A stretch of 64,000 bases of DNA from Bradyrhizobium sp. CB1650 (GCF_029761915.1 NZ_CP121695.1:8461501-8525500), one strand, 5' to 3'. Positions 1 through 11,306 are shown, counted from the first letter of the stretch. The notes: a model not told the origin generated them from the letters alone. Numbers and translations: made by a program.

Positions 1-128
1 GAAGTATTGGAAAAATGGTTTCTTCAGTTCGTTCTTGCCCACCCTAGCACCTCGCCAAGCTGAAAATTCAGCCTTCGAAAAACCACGAGATCCCACGATC
101 CCGAATCCCAGTCGTGTGTTAGCGATGG

Positions 129-153
129 GGAACGTCTGCGGGACTAAACGATT
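129..153 (+). promoter_or_regulatory. EcfG-like promoter before the small gene at 179
   Basis: GGAAC at 129-133, 16 bases, then GATT at 150-153; the start codon follows 25 bases later. The -35 matches the general stress response consensus GGAAC-N16/17-CGTT exactly; the -10 matches only in its last two bases. It is credible mainly because the same arrangement recurs across the window. Confidence 0.45.
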
Positions 154-178
154 CGTCTCAGCGTGGGAGAACCTTTCA

Positions 179-457
179 ATGCTGATGACCAAGCAGAGAC
201 GGCCGGCGATCCGCACCCTGCGCGGTTGGGCGATCAACGTGCTGAACGAAGCCGGCGCCATCCGGGAGTGCGAGGAGCACGGTTGGATGCAAGATCGCGC
301 CGATCCGCATGCACGAGAGCGCGCCTTCGATATGGCCCGTCAGGACCCGCCAGCAGACGTCTCCCCTCAAGCAGCGGAGGCCGCAATTCGCGACGTGCTG
401 GACTCGATTGGTGATAGCTGCCCAGAATGCGCCCCTGACGAGGAGGACCGACGCTAA
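179..457 (+). CDS. Small conserved hypothetical protein
   Basis: A 92-residue protein of unknown function. I chose the ATG at 179 because GGGAGA lies about 8 bases upstream and an EcfG-like promoter sits just before it; the frame is open further upstream from 35 but that part does not look protein-like. The protein is basic at the N-terminus and acidic at the C-terminus, with a central helical stretch (RGWAINVLNEAG) and an ending rich in Asp and Glu with two Cys (CPECAP). No signal peptide or membrane segment is seen. It resembles the small stress-related unknowns common in Bradyrhizobium. No function can be assigned. Confidence 0.6.
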   Translation: MLMTKQRRPAIRTLRGWAINVLNEAGAIRECEEHGWMQDRADPHARERAFDMARQDPPADVSPQAAEAAIRDVLDSIGDSCPECAPDEEDRR

Positions 458-482
458 ACATCGACGCGAGCCCGTCTCCGAG

Positions 483-671
483 TCAGCGGCCTAGCCGTTT
501 CTCCACACGCTTGCGCGCGTTGCCGACCTTTTTGACGGCCTTTTTCACCGCCGGTGCCGACTTTCCGGTCTTCTTCGCCTCGTACCGAACTTCGTAGTCC
601 TGCCCGCCTGCCACCCGCGCCCGGTCCTGCTTTCGTCCGCGCGCCGTTTTGCTCTTCTTCGCTACCGCCAT
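483..671 (-). CDS. DUF3606 domain small protein
   Basis: A 62-residue basic protein of the DUF3606 family, short proteins frequent in rhizobia and of unknown function. The family core is visible as QDRARV, then DYEVRY, then KKVGNARKRVEKRL at the C-terminus. I start at the ATG at 671 rather than the in-frame ATG at 692 because a perfect AGGAGG lies 6 bases before 671 and the promoter at 699-723 would put the transcript start between them. The promoter is a full match to the EcfG consensus, so stress induction is expected. The N-terminus is Lys/Arg-rich. A second DUF3606 protein lies at 21666-21893. Confidence 0.75.
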   Translation of the reverse strand: MAVAKKSKTARGRKQDRARVAGGQDYEVRYEAKKTGKSAPAVKKAVKKVGNARKRVEKRLGR

Positions 672-698
672 GGGTGCCTCCTGTTGTGACATCGAAGC

Positions 699-723
699 AA
701 CGCGACAAGGATTCGCAGGTTCC
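699..723 (-). promoter_or_regulatory. EcfG-type promoter of the DUF3606 gene
   Basis: Read on the minus strand, GGAAC (719-723), exactly 16 bases, then CGTT (699-702), 27 bases before the start codon at 671. This is a full consensus match. The -35 is one half of a GTTCC-GGAAC palindrome (719-728), but no matching -10 is seen for the plus-strand ligase. Confidence 0.75.
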
Positions 724-775
724 GGAACGATTCGAACTGTGCCAATTTGAATCGGCTGTAGCGTGGAGTTCTTCA

Positions 776-1693
776 GTGGCGTTTCAGCGTCAAAAGCCGG
801 CGGCCATCGGCGTCAAGGCGCCCTTCCCCGGCTTCATCGAACCGGCCCTGGCCACCTCGATCGAAAAGGTGCCATCCGGAGAGCGGTGGATTCACGAAAT
901 CAAGTTCGACGGCTACCGTGTTCAGGTCCATCTGGCCAACGAGACGGCGAAGATCTTCACCCGGCGCGGCCACGATTGGACGCATCGCTTCAAGAAGGTC
1001 GCTCATGATGCCTGGCGGATCAAGGCGAACTCGGCGGTGGTGGAGGGCGAGATCGTGGTACCTGCCGCCGACGGCACGACCGACTTCTCGGTTCTGCAGA
1101 ACGAGCTCAAGGGCAAGTCGAAGAGCATCGTGCTCGTCGCGTTCGATCTGCTCTATCTGAACGGCCGAGATATCCGGAAGCTACCGCTCCTTCAGCGCAA
1201 AGCCGAACTCAAGAAGATTCTAAGCGGCACCGACATTCAGTTCAGCGAAAGCTTCGAGATAGACGGCCGCGAGATGTTCGCGCACGCCTGCAAGCTCGGC
1301 CTCGAAGGCGTCGTCTCGAAGGTCCGGGGCAGCGCCTATCCAACGGGACGCACGAATGATTGGGTCAAAAAGACCTGCGTACAGCGTGAGACGTTGACCA
1401 TTGCCGGCTTCGCACTCGATGGGACGAAGTGGGACGGCATCTACGTCGGCCGGCGCAAGGGCGACGATCTAGTCTACGCCGGCAAAGTCGACCACGGCTT
1501 CGACAAGGTCTCGGCCGCAGATCTGCAGAAACGGCTTAAACCCCTCCGAAAGACCCAACCATATACCAAGCGCATCGGTCACAAGGGCATCTGGGTCGAA
1601 CCCAAGCTTCTGGCCGAGATCGAGTATCGCGCGAAGTCGGCCGAGGGAAAGGTTCGCCACCCCTTCTTCCGGGGCCTGCGGGAGGACCTGTGA
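776..1693 (+). CDS. ATP-dependent DNA ligase (LigD ligase-domain type)
   Basis: A 305-residue stand-alone ATP-dependent DNA ligase, expected to seal DNA ends with Ku in bacterial non-homologous end joining. Adenylation motif I is EIKFDGYR with the nucleophilic Lys near residue 43; the downstream EGEIVV, FDLLYLNG and LEGVVSK motifs are present, followed by a C-terminal OB-fold region ending HPFFRGLREDL. No polymerase or nuclease domain is attached, so it corresponds only to the ligase part of LigD. The proposed start is GTG at 776, with GGAG about 9 bases before it; the frame is open further upstream but overlaps the divergent DUF3606 gene. Its TGA overlaps the ATG of the broken microgene at 1693. 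A decayed fragment of a close paralogue lies at 28761-28929. Confidence 0.85.
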   Translation: MAFQRQKPAAIGVKAPFPGFIEPALATSIEKVPSGERWIHEIKFDGYRVQVHLANETAKIFTRRGHDWTHRFKKVAHDAWRIKANSAVVEGEIVVPAADGTTDFSVLQNELKGKSKSIVLVAFDLLYLNGRDIRKLPLLQRKAELKKILSGTDIQFSESFEIDGREMFAHACKLGLEGVVSKVRGSAYPTGRTNDWVKKTCVQRETLTIAGFALDGTKWDGIYVGRRKGDDLVYAGKVDHGFDKVSAADLQKRLKPLRKTQPYTKRIGHKGIWVEPKLLAEIEYRAKSAEGKVRHPFFRGLREDL

Positions 1694-1858
1694 TGGATGC
1701 GTTCGATCGCTTCTGGCAGTGGGCGAACAAGCCCCCGAAAGTCCGCTGACGATTCCGGCCGAGCTGCATCAAGCGGTCTGGAGCTCGCTCCCGAGGACCG
1801 AGGGGACCGCACCACGGTGAACCGAGCCGCAGCGCGCGCACCAGACCCCGAACGATAA
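1693..1858 (+). pseudogene. Broken microgene (MDAFDRFWQW family)
   Basis: Starts with ATG overlapping the ligase stop codon and reads MDAFDRFWQWANKPP, then stops. The reading continues in another frame as ESPLTIPAELHQAV and in a third as ELAPEDRGDRTTVNRAA before TAA at 1856, consistent with two single-base deletions. A second, independently broken copy lies at 34918-35049 and keeps the same RFWQWA and AELH pattern, which is why I treat this as a gene rather than noise. The ATGA-type overlap with the ligase suggests it was once co-translated with it. Function unknown. Confidence 0.5.
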
Positions 1859-1917
1859 TCGCTTGACGGCAACCCTTTGCCTTCCCTCGGTGCCGCCGAG
1901 CAAGAACTGCCAAGAAA

Positions 1918-2535
1918 CTAACTCCGCGCACGCTGCAGCGCAGCTTCCAATCGCTCCCTCTCCTTATTCCAGCGATCGTCTTCGGTTTGCGATCTCTTCG
2001 CGAGAGCCTCAACCTCGGCCTGGATGGCGGCAGCCCGCTTCGCGTGCTCCTGCTCCGCCTTGTCCAGCGCAGCCTGCGCCTTGTCGACCGCCTGCTGACG
2101 GCGCTCACGTTCTCTCTGCCTGGCGGCCTCCTCCCTCGCCCGTTCACTCTCCCGGCGCATCTCCTCCCGTTGGTAGGCAAGCGCAGCCTTCCGCTCGGCC
2201 GTCTTGTCGACGGGACGTGAGGAAGGCTTCTTCGCAATTTGGCCCTTCGATTTGCGCGAGGCGTTCGTCGATCTTCTGTCCTCGCCGAGATCGGAGGGCA
2301 GTTCGGCTTGCTCGCTGAAGGATCGGTTGGATCCGACCGGGCGCCTGAGAACGACGCCCGGCTTCTTCATGGCCGCAGCGATGACGTCCGGATCGTCGCT
2401 TTCCTTCGCCGCGCCCTGGTGGAAGAGATTGCTGTTGGCGCCCCAGGCTTCGAGGGCCGCCTTCATGGAAGGAGCGGCGATCGCCAGATCGAAGAAGCCC
2501 AGCGAAGTCTGAAAGGTTTTCAGTTTTCTCGCCAT
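1918..2535 (-). CDS. Coiled-coil protein, often named TolA-like
   Basis: A 205-residue protein with a conserved N-terminal block (MARKLKTFQTSLGFFDLAIA, then AAPSMKAALEAWG, SNLFHQGAAKES and PGVVLRRPVGS) followed by a long charged Lys/Arg/Glu/Ala region from about residue 110 to the end, predicted coiled coil. Databases often call such proteins cell envelope biogenesis protein TolA because of this coiled coil, but there is no TolA membrane segment, so the name is not evidence of function. A paralogue at 24209-24801 sits in the same divergent arrangement next to a LigD-type ligase, suggesting a link to DNA end repair. Here the two genes are now separated by an IS21 element. Confidence 0.75.
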   Translation of the reverse strand: MARKLKTFQTSLGFFDLAIAAPSMKAALEAWGANSNLFHQGAAKESDDPDVIAAAMKKPGVVLRRPVGSNRSFSEQAELPSDLGEDRRSTNASRKSKGQIAKKPSSRPVDKTAERKAALAYQREEMRRESERAREEAARQRERERRQQAVDKAQAALDKAEQEHAKRAAAIQAEVEALAKRSQTEDDRWNKERERLEAALQRARS

Positions 2536-2640
2536 CGGTCTGATCCGCCCTCCTTAATCGAACGTCAACGTCGCATGCCACGGAGCCTGCGGAACACGAC
2601 GCGGCCCCGAATGCGGCGCGGCGATCAAGGTGAGACGTCA

Positions 2641-5175
<2,535 letters not shown>

Positions 5176-5264
5176 TTGTCGCGCAGCGTCAATCAAACCT
5201 TGCCAAACCCGCGGCCAGCGTCAATTATCTCCTGACTCGGCCGCCTCGTCTCATCTTGATTGAC

Positions 5265-5289
5265 GCGCCGCTCTCATCCTGTCTGTCGC
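5265..5289 (-). repeat. Right terminal inverted repeat of the IS21 element
   Basis: Pairs with 2641-2665. Internal to it are further partial copies of TTGATTG/GCGTCAATCA-like sequence (about 5172-5265), as expected for the multiple transposase-binding repeats of IS21 elements. Confidence 0.7.
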
Positions 5290-5365
5290 GCCATACCCGA
5301 AGCGTTCCCTAATCCTTGAAGGACGTCCATGCATTTCGCAACGTGCTCTTAAGGATTGGCCTCGA

Positions 5366-6313
5366 ATGAGCCGGACGTCGACCCTGCCCAAGCGCCTGCA
5401 GCCGATGCTCGCTACGCTCACCGACGCGCCGTTCGACGATCCCGGCTGGGTTTTCGAGGACAAGTATGACGGCTTCCGGATGATCGCCGAAATCCGGCGA
5501 GGCAAGGTTGCGCTCTACAGCCGAAATGGCAAGATCATCAGCCGCAGCTATATCGAGGTCGCCAAAGCGCTGGAGGGCGTGAAGGGCGATGCCGTGATCG
5601 ACGGGGAGCTCGTCGCGATCGGAAAGGACGGCGTCTCGCATTTCCAGTTGCTTCAAAACGCGCTGCGCCATGAGGCGAAACTCCTGTATTGCGCCTTCGA
5701 CCTCATGTTCGCAGACGGTGAGGACCTGCGTGCGCTGCCGCTCCTCGAGCGCAAGAAGCGGCTCAAGGCCATCCTTCCGCGCCACAAGCTCGTCGCGTTC
5801 AGCAACCACCGCAAAGGCAAGGGAACGAAGTTCTTCGCAGATGCCGAGCGGAGACATCTCGAAGGCATCATGGCCAAGCGCGCCGATAGCCCGTACGCGT
5901 CCGGACGCCGGACCGCCGATTGACTGAAGGTGAAGACCGCGCAGCGGCAGGAGGTCGTGATCGCCGGCTTCACGGCGCCGAGGCGAACCCGGCCTTTCTT
6001 CGGCGCTCTCGTCCTCGCGGTACGCGAAGGGGATGCATGGCGGTACATAGGCCACGTTGGCACCGGGTTCAGCCACCAAGTTCTCGAAGAGCTTCACGGC
6101 AAGCTCATGAAGCTCAAAACCGCCAAGTCACCGTTCCCTGCCAAGGTGAAGGATGAGCAGGTCACGACCTGGGTGCGTCCTGCGTTGGTCGCAGAAGTGA
6201 AGTTCGCGGAGTGGACCAGCAACGGCGAGCTGCGCCAGCCGGTCTATCTCGGGCTGCGGTCCGACAAAAACGCGAAGGACGTCGTACGCGAAAAGAAGTG
6301 GTCGCGAAAATAG
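5366..6313 (+). pseudogene. LigD-type ATP-dependent DNA ligase, interrupted by TGA
   Basis: A paralogue of the intact ligase at 24919-25866, about 80% identical by eye. The reading frame runs from ATG 5366 with motif I EDKYDGFR, then meets TGA at 5921-5923 exactly where the intact copy has TGG (Trp in SADWLKIKT). Downstream the same frame continues uninterrupted to 6313 with the whole OB-fold region (VIAGFTAPRRTRPF to VVREKKWSRK). A GTG at 5930 could restart the second half. Either a recent null allele, or a gene making an adenylation-domain-only protein of 185 residues. The upstream region was disturbed by the IS21 insertion, and no EcfG promoter like that of the other copy is left. Confidence 0.8.
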
Positions 6314-6340
6314 CGCCGCCGAGACGAAGCGTAGACCTGT

Positions 6341-7165
6341 TCAGCCGGCGTCGCGCTCGGATGCCGAAGGCCATGGCGGTAAGGGCGGCAACCCGAGAGC
6401 CTTACGTACCGGTCCGAACGACCGCCGGTGAGCTGCGCATGCGCCGAGTCTGGCGAGCGCTTCATAATGAGCCGGCACCGGGTAGCCCTTGTGATCCGCG
6501 AAGCCATAGCCGGGGTGTCGCACGTCGAGCGTCCGCATGACCCTGTCGCGCTCGACTTTCGCGAGGATGGAGGCGGCCGCGATGCTGGCGGACTTGGCGT
6601 CGCCTTTGATGATGGCCTGCTGAGGAATATCGATTTCCTTCAACCGCTTCGCATCGATCAGCAAGTGCTGCGGCGTCAAGCCTAGCCCCCGGACCGCACG
6701 CTCCATAGCCTGAATGCCCGCCCAATAGATGTTGATCGCGTCGATCTCCTCGACCTCGACGAACGCCACAGACCAACACTCCGCCTTTTCCTTGATCTCC
6801 TGCGCGAGTTCTTCGCGAGCCGCGGCGTCGAGTTTTTTCGAGTCGTCGATTCCGACTATCCGCGTGCCCGGTTTCAGGATCACGGCGCCAGCGGAGACCG
6901 GCCCGGCGAGAGGGCTCATTCCGGCCTCATCCACGCCTGCCACGGCATGATGGCCTGTTTCCCAGAGAGAGGTCTCGAAGCGGAGCATCTTGCGAAGGCG
7001 CTGCCCTTCCGACCTATTTTCGAAGCGGCGTTTATCGATTGAAGCCAGGATGGCACGCGCTCCGGCGCGGGTGTCGGCCCGCAAGATCAGCTCGACGCTG
7101 GCCTCGAGCGGTCTTTTCTCGACGACATAGCGCTGACGCAATACATCGAGTGAGTACTGGGACAT
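6341..7165 (-). CDS. rnhB: Ribonuclease HII with N-terminal extension and variant motif
   Basis: A 274-residue RNase HII, which nicks RNA in RNA-DNA hybrids and at misincorporated ribonucleotides. Metal-binding acidic residues are present: DE at 79-80 in GVDEAG, Asp in LLIDAK, Asp in VERDRVM; DSKKL, KGDAKSASIAAASI and YGFADHKGY also match the family. About 70 extra N-terminal residues precede the catalytic domain, as in some Firmicute enzymes. The usual GRG substrate-recognition motif is replaced by GMS (DEAGMSPLAGP), which is unusual. It is probably a second, accessory RnhB, since the housekeeping gene would not be expected in such a region. ATG at 7165; no promoter recognised. Confidence 0.85.
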   Translation of the reverse strand: MSQYSLDVLRQRYVVEKRPLEASVELILRADTRAGARAILASIDKRRFENRSEGQRLRKMLRFETSLWETGHHAVAGVDEAGMSPLAGPVSAGAVILKPGTRIVGIDDSKKLDAAAREELAQEIKEKAECWSVAFVEVEEIDAINIYWAGIQAMERAVRGLGLTPQHLLIDAKRLKEIDIPQQAIIKGDAKSASIAAASILAKVERDRVMRTLDVRHPGYGFADHKGYPVPAHYEALARLGACAAHRRSFGPVRKALGLPPLPPWPSASERDAG

Positions 7166-7502
7166 TACGGCCTTCGTGAAGATTGACTGTGGGGGAGCAT
7201 GTCAGTGAACTTTATGGCGATTGTCTGAAGAGCTATACCGCCTCACCGACCGCGCAACGCCCTCTCAAAAGGAACCCGGCCAGCTCTCCCGCGCGGGTTC
7301 GGCCTCCATTTCCTCGCTATATTGTCGCTCGCCCGCTCGGTAGAAGGACCCGTGCACAGTCGCCGCCCCGAGTAGATCGGGGCCGGCATGGCCGCAAACA
7401 AGGTAACGGCGGTACGCTTGGGGCTGGGGAGGCAAATCGACAGTCCGCGACTATCTAACCGCTGCTCCCATTTGGCGGACTTTTCTTCCCTCAGTCGCTA
7501 CC
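7166..7502. other. Intergenic, no gene recognised
   Basis: Short open frames only, none with a convincing ribosome site. A weak GAACCCG/CGGGTTC inverted repeat lies around 7271-7303. Nothing else seen. Confidence 0.4.
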
Positions 7503-7919
7503 TCAAGACCCGTTTTCTCTTGCCCGTTCGCGCGCCTCGCGCCGACGTTCACGTCTTTCGCGCCGTCGCTTGGCACGATCGGCGGGCTGCCGCAGCGGAG
7601 GAACAGGCGCCGGCGAGGTCGCACTCGTCTCCAGAACTGGAGGCGCCTCGGCGCTTTCCAAGGCCGTTGGCCGCGCTTCCATCAATTCGAGCAACGCCCG
7701 TCCTTTGGACGTGATCTTCCATCCTCCGCTTATCCGTTCGACCAGTCCTTGTGAGAAGATGTCGAGGTCGGGCACTCTCGCCGCGAGGCGCCTGGTCCGG
7801 TCCGCCCAGTCGCGGCCACTCGTTGCTAGGATGGCCATATCCCTCTTGAGGTCCTCCATCACGGGAAAGCCGTCCGGATAAGCTACCATAATCTTCAGGA
7901 CGGTGACTTGAAAGTTCAC
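7503..7919 (-). CDS. Conserved hypothetical protein with winged-helix-like N-terminus
   Basis: A 138-residue protein from GTG 7919, chosen because homologues remembered from Bradyrhizobium start at NFQVTVLKI and a GGGGCGGG sequence lies just upstream. Residues 1-85 look like a small winged-helix fold (VMEDLKRDMAILATSG ... LVERISGGWKITSKGRALLE). The C-terminal 50 residues are low complexity: Pro/Ala followed by a strongly basic stretch (AKRRRERRERRREARER). It may bind nucleic acid, but this is inference from composition. It lies between rnhB and ku, in a repair-gene neighbourhood. Confidence 0.55.
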   Translation of the reverse strand: MNFQVTVLKIMVAYPDGFPVMEDLKRDMAILATSGRDWADRTRRLAARVPDLDIFSQGLVERISGGWKITSKGRALLELMEARPTALESAEAPPVLETSATSPAPVPPLRQPADRAKRRRERRERRREARERARENGS

Positions 7920-7932
7920 GCCCGCCCCGCGA

Positions 7933-8133
7933 TCAGCGCCACATCGTCGGCGCGTGCGAGAGAGCGTCGCGACCAATCTGTTTGAGACCTTCGGGAGAAA
8001 TCTCGCCTCTCGTCGCAGCCTCTAGGATTTTCGACGCGACGTGGGTACGTGCCCCGATCTCGCGGTGCGAGACGCTTTCACAGACTTCATCGAAAACCGC
8101 GCGCAAAAGCGCGGTGGTTGCCGTGTCGAACAT
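7933..8133 (-). CDS. Small conserved hypothetical protein
   Basis: A 66-residue protein starting at ATG 8131-8133, with a purine-rich AGGGGGG about 6 bases upstream. The sequence is mainly helical (TTALLRAVFDEVCESV, HVASKILEAATRGE, LKQIGRDALS). Small proteins with this pattern are widespread in Bradyrhizobium without known function. It ends 13 bases before the next gene on the same strand (7503-7919), so the two may be co-transcribed. Confidence 0.65.
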   Translation of the reverse strand: MFDTATTALLRAVFDEVCESVSHREIGARTHVASKILEAATRGEISPEGLKQIGRDALSHAPTMWR

Positions 8134-8573
8134 AAGCTGCCCCCCTAAGGGAAAATCTAATCCTAGCGCGGTTTCGCCCGCTTGGGGATTCAAGCATGTT
8201 AAACTTTGCGGACGGTGCACTGCACCCATAGCTGCGTCTCGCCCCCAATGGATCGCCTCTCTGGCCGAAGCCCCCAAAACCGAACTGATTAGGCTGAAAG
8301 ACTATGCTGCCCAAACACTCTCCCCAGGGCAAATCACGCAACTTGATAAACTTCCGCAGTGGCGCGGCCAGCGGCGCGCAAAGTGTCCCCCTCATTTCAA
8401 ATCGCGAGGTCGACGGCTCTATGCGCCGTTGGTTCGGCCTCGCGGCTGTCGCCTTTCTGCCGGTCAGCGCGATAGTCTCACGCGACCTCGTCGAGATGGG
8501 ATTTACCATCCGCCAGAGCCTGCGCGGATGACGAAGGGGTGACCGTCTGGCGTGACCGGGGCTTCACGATAGG
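8134..8573. other. Intergenic, no gene recognised
   Basis: 440 bases between the 8133 start and ku. A short plus-strand frame (8304-8531) contains a hydrophobic stretch (FGLAAVAFLPVSAIV) but has no ribosome site or known relative. I see no promoter consensus. Confidence 0.35.
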
Positions 8574-9506
8574 CTAGGCCGACTTTCGCTGCGGCTTTGC
8601 GGCGGGCTTTTTCGCCGCGCTCTCCTTCGCCGTTTTTTTGCCGGTGATCGGCATCAGCATTTCCTTCTGCCCGGCCGCCGCCTTGCGCGGCTTCTTGGCT
8701 GTCTTCTTCGGCGCCTCTGTCGGGCCCGTCGCGTCTCGTCCGATGCTCTTGCGCAGCGCGTCCATCAGGTCCACGACGTTCTCACCTCGAGGACGCGCTT
8801 TCGCGGCGATGGGTTTGCCGGCGCGCTTCTGATTAATGAGATCGATGAGGGCGGTTTCGTACTGGTCTTCGAACTTGTCCGGCTCGAAATGGCCCGCCTT
8901 CTGATTGACGATGTGCTTGGCGAGATCAAGCATGTCCTTGGTGACTTTGACGTCCTGGATATCGTCGAAATACTCCTCCGCGGAACGGACTTCATAGGGA
9001 TAGCGCAGGAGCGTTCCCATCAGCCCCTTGTCAAGCGGCTCGAGCGCGATGATGTGCTCGCGATTGGTCAGCACCACACGGCCGATCGCGACCTTGTTCA
9101 TCTCGCGGATGGTTTCCCGAATGACGGCGAAGGCATCGTGCCCGACTTTACCGTCGGGACGCAGGTAATAGGGGCGAATGAGATATCGCGGATCGATCTC
9201 GCTGCGGTCGACGAACTCATCGATCTCGATAGTTCGCGTCGACTCCAGCGCGACGTTCTCGAGCTCCTCCTTGGTCACCTCGATGAAGGTATCGGTATCA
9301 ACCTTGTAGCCCTTGATGATGTCCTCGTTGCCGACCTCCTCGCCGGTGTTGGCGTCGACCTTGGCGTACTTGATCCGATGGCCGGTCTTTCGGTTCAGCT
9401 GGTTGAACGAGACTTTTTCGGATTCCGACGTGGCCGGATAAAGCGCGACCGGACAGGTGACGAGGGACAGACGAAGGAAACCTTTCCAGTTGGCGCGGGG
9501 GGCCAT
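8574..9506 (-). CDS. ku: Ku protein of non-homologous end joining
   Basis: A 310-residue bacterial Ku, which forms a homodimeric ring on double-strand break ends and recruits a LigD-type ligase. The Ku core is visible from the N-terminus (WKGFLRLSLVTCPVALYPA, SFNQLNRKTGHRIKY, GYKVDTDTFIEVTKEELE) through the central RYLIRPYYLRPDGK and IGRVVLTNREHI blocks. The C-terminal 60 residues are Lys/Ala-rich (KKTAKKPRKAAAG), the usual DNA-affine tail. ATG 9506 is preceded by GGGGGAAC-type sequence rather than a clear ribosome site. A GGAAC-N16-TCTT site lies upstream but is too weak to call. Several ligase genes nearby fit a joint role. Confidence 0.93.
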   Translation of the reverse strand: MAPRANWKGFLRLSLVTCPVALYPATSESEKVSFNQLNRKTGHRIKYAKVDANTGEEVGNEDIIKGYKVDTDTFIEVTKEELENVALESTRTIEIDEFVDRSEIDPRYLIRPYYLRPDGKVGHDAFAVIRETIREMNKVAIGRVVLTNREHIIALEPLDKGLMGTLLRYPYEVRSAEEYFDDIQDVKVTKDMLDLAKHIVNQKAGHFEPDKFEDQYETALIDLINQKRAGKPIAAKARPRGENVVDLMDALRKSIGRDATGPTEAPKKTAKKPRKAAAGQKEMLMPITGKKTAKESAAKKPAAKPQRKSA

Positions 9507-9756
9507 CGCGGGGGAACTCCACTACTGATGCCGGATTCAAGACGAACGGCTTGCCTTGGTTCCGACATCGCGACCCGTCCTGGCAGGTGCTTGCACTGAT
9601 CGATAGTATCCGTCGTTTAATGGTCAGGTACCCGACATAGCTCACCGCCGCGCGAACTCCTTGAAGCGCTAAGGCGGAGGGTGTAGCTGCTTGGCATTGG
9701 ACGCAGGCATCACCGAATAAGGCTCCAACCTCGTCTTCAGCAGTGAAAGAGAAAGT

Positions 9757-10992
9757 TTATGACGCAAAGGATCGTAAGCTCCACTCCTTCAGTACTAACA
9801 ATATTGGCTCGTCGGGTAGCCGCTGAATCTCGTCGTGTGGTGAAATTGCAAGGGGATCGATCTCTAATGCAGCCTTCAGAAAAAAACCAGCGAGCATAGG
9901 CTGGCCAACGTTTCGAAAGCAAAGCCCCGCCATGTAACGACTAATTGCACTTGCGGGAGGGCCTAGCAGGGCTGCCGAGGCGTAGGCCTCCGCTGCTTCC
10001 GAATACTCGCCCCGGCGCAGCCGCACTTGTCCAAGTTCGCACCAAGCCCTAGAATCGCACGGATCAAGTTCAATGACCCGAAATGCACGCGCCAGCGCGA
10101 GGTTCAAATCTCCGAGCCAGAGCGCCTCTTTTGTGCGGCTTTCCAAGACGGGATGAAGATTCTCCAAGTAGATTAGTTCCTCTGCAGCATTGGTTGGTTG
10201 CATCGCAATTGCATGGCGCTCTGAATCATTCATGATGCGGATGACTTCTTTACGATCGCCCTGGCGCTGAGGAATAAATGCGGCCGCGCGATAGAATCGA
10301 CTCAGTAAAAGGTCGCGCTGCAATTGATTGCTCTTGACTATTACATTGTGTAGCACCCTTTCTGATCGGTCTCGCCAGGTCACAAGCTCCTTTATGGGAG
10401 AGCCTACTTTCGCTTTGTGTACTAATATTTTAACAGCTGCGTTGAAACACGCAGGATGTTCAGTGGGTGCAGACGCAACTATTTGCTCGAATTCGGAAAG
10501 GTCCGCCCCGTGATATTGGGCAACTCGGTCGCGCAAGCCTAGGACGTACCGCGCCGAAGCTCCCCAATATGCAAGCTCGATGTCATCAGAATCGGCTGCA
10601 ATTCTACTGTCGGAGCGCTTTGGTATGTGGTTGGCCACGACTTTATAGAAGGAGAGTGCATGAAGAAGTAGTACTAGACGACATCGATGATCGGCCGAAA
10701 GTTCAGACCATTTAGCAAGTCCGTCGCAGATTGCGCTCCATCGAGCATTAAAGAACTTTAGCGGTAATTTTCGTGGATCATCCACCGCATACTCCGATCG
10801 ATCTATCTCCTTTAAAAATTGGTCTCGAAATGCAGCAGGCAAAGTTCGTTGCAAAACGAACCTTGGACCATATGTATTAGTAAACGCGGTCCAGTACTGC
10901 TCGAGACCCCGTGCATATAGTGGCCCGCGGGTACAAGGTAGTAGGTCGATGAAGGGTCTTAAGAGTATCTCTGCGATCGAAACACTTTGCAT
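9757..10992 (-). CDS. TPR-repeat protein of unknown function
   Basis: A 411-residue protein. The C-terminal third has tetratricopeptide-type repeats (LGDLNLALARAFRVIELDP, AWCELGQVRLRRGEYSEAAEAY, AGLCFRNVGQPMLAGFFLKAALEIDP). The N-terminal 250 residues are helical and not recognised. No signal peptide. The gene is visibly more AT-rich and uses more AT-ending codons than its neighbours, as do the genes up to 15.1 kb, suggesting acquisition by transfer. TPR domains bind proteins; a partner could be the large cyclase/ATPase at 11760, which also ends in TPRs, but that is a guess. Confidence 0.65.
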   Translation of the reverse strand: MQSVSIAEILLRPFIDLLPCTRGPLYARGLEQYWTAFTNTYGPRFVLQRTLPAAFRDQFLKEIDRSEYAVDDPRKLPLKFFNARWSAICDGLAKWSELSADHRCRLVLLLHALSFYKVVANHIPKRSDSRIAADSDDIELAYWGASARYVLGLRDRVAQYHGADLSEFEQIVASAPTEHPACFNAAVKILVHKAKVGSPIKELVTWRDRSERVLHNVIVKSNQLQRDLLLSRFYRAAAFIPQRQGDRKEVIRIMNDSERHAIAMQPTNAAEELIYLENLHPVLESRTKEALWLGDLNLALARAFRVIELDPCDSRAWCELGQVRLRRGEYSEAAEAYASAALLGPPASAISRYMAGLCFRNVGQPMLAGFFLKAALEIDPLAISPHDEIQRLPDEPILLVLKEWSLRSFAS

Positions 10993-11306
10993 ATGTGATT
11001 TGGTTCGTTGAGGACGAGACGCGAAACAATTCGCCCGGTGACCGAGACGCTAAGTCGAGACCGCGCCAGCCCGAGCATCCGAATGGTTGACAGGCGATCG
11101 CCAGGTCAGCAACCGCCGCAATCATCGTCGGCTGTGCTTCAACTTGCCTTTAGATCCAGCCCGCGACCCAGGTTGATCGCGCACCAGAAGCAGCCTGCCG
11201 ACAACTAACGAACTCGCGGTGCAAGGGCGCGGCCTTTGGTGGTCAGGAAATCTCGCTAAGGTGGAGCGCTTGCATGCGCACACAGCAACAATTCACGTTC
11301 AGACCG
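10993..11306. other. Intergenic, no gene recognised
   Basis: 314 bases between the TPR gene and the next gene on the same strand. No convincing coding region, promoter or hairpin seen. Confidence 0.35.

Noticed and set aside
1918..2535. True TolA envelope protein
   Set aside because: No N-terminal membrane anchor, no TolA C-terminal domain and no tol-pal neighbours; only a shared coiled coil.
5921..5923. UGA read as tryptophan (alternative code)
   Set aside because: Many intact genes here end with TGA (for example the ligase at 1693, actA, coxB), and other pseudogenes have TAG or TAA, so general reassignment is excluded.
8304..8531. 75-codon plus-strand gene with a hydrophobic stretch
   Set aside because: No ribosome site or relative; likely chance in GC-rich sequence.
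9507..9600. EcfG promoter of ku
   Set aside because: GGAAC is present on the minus strand but the -10 at N16 is TCTT; too weak to call. The same holds for topoisomerase IB at 25890.
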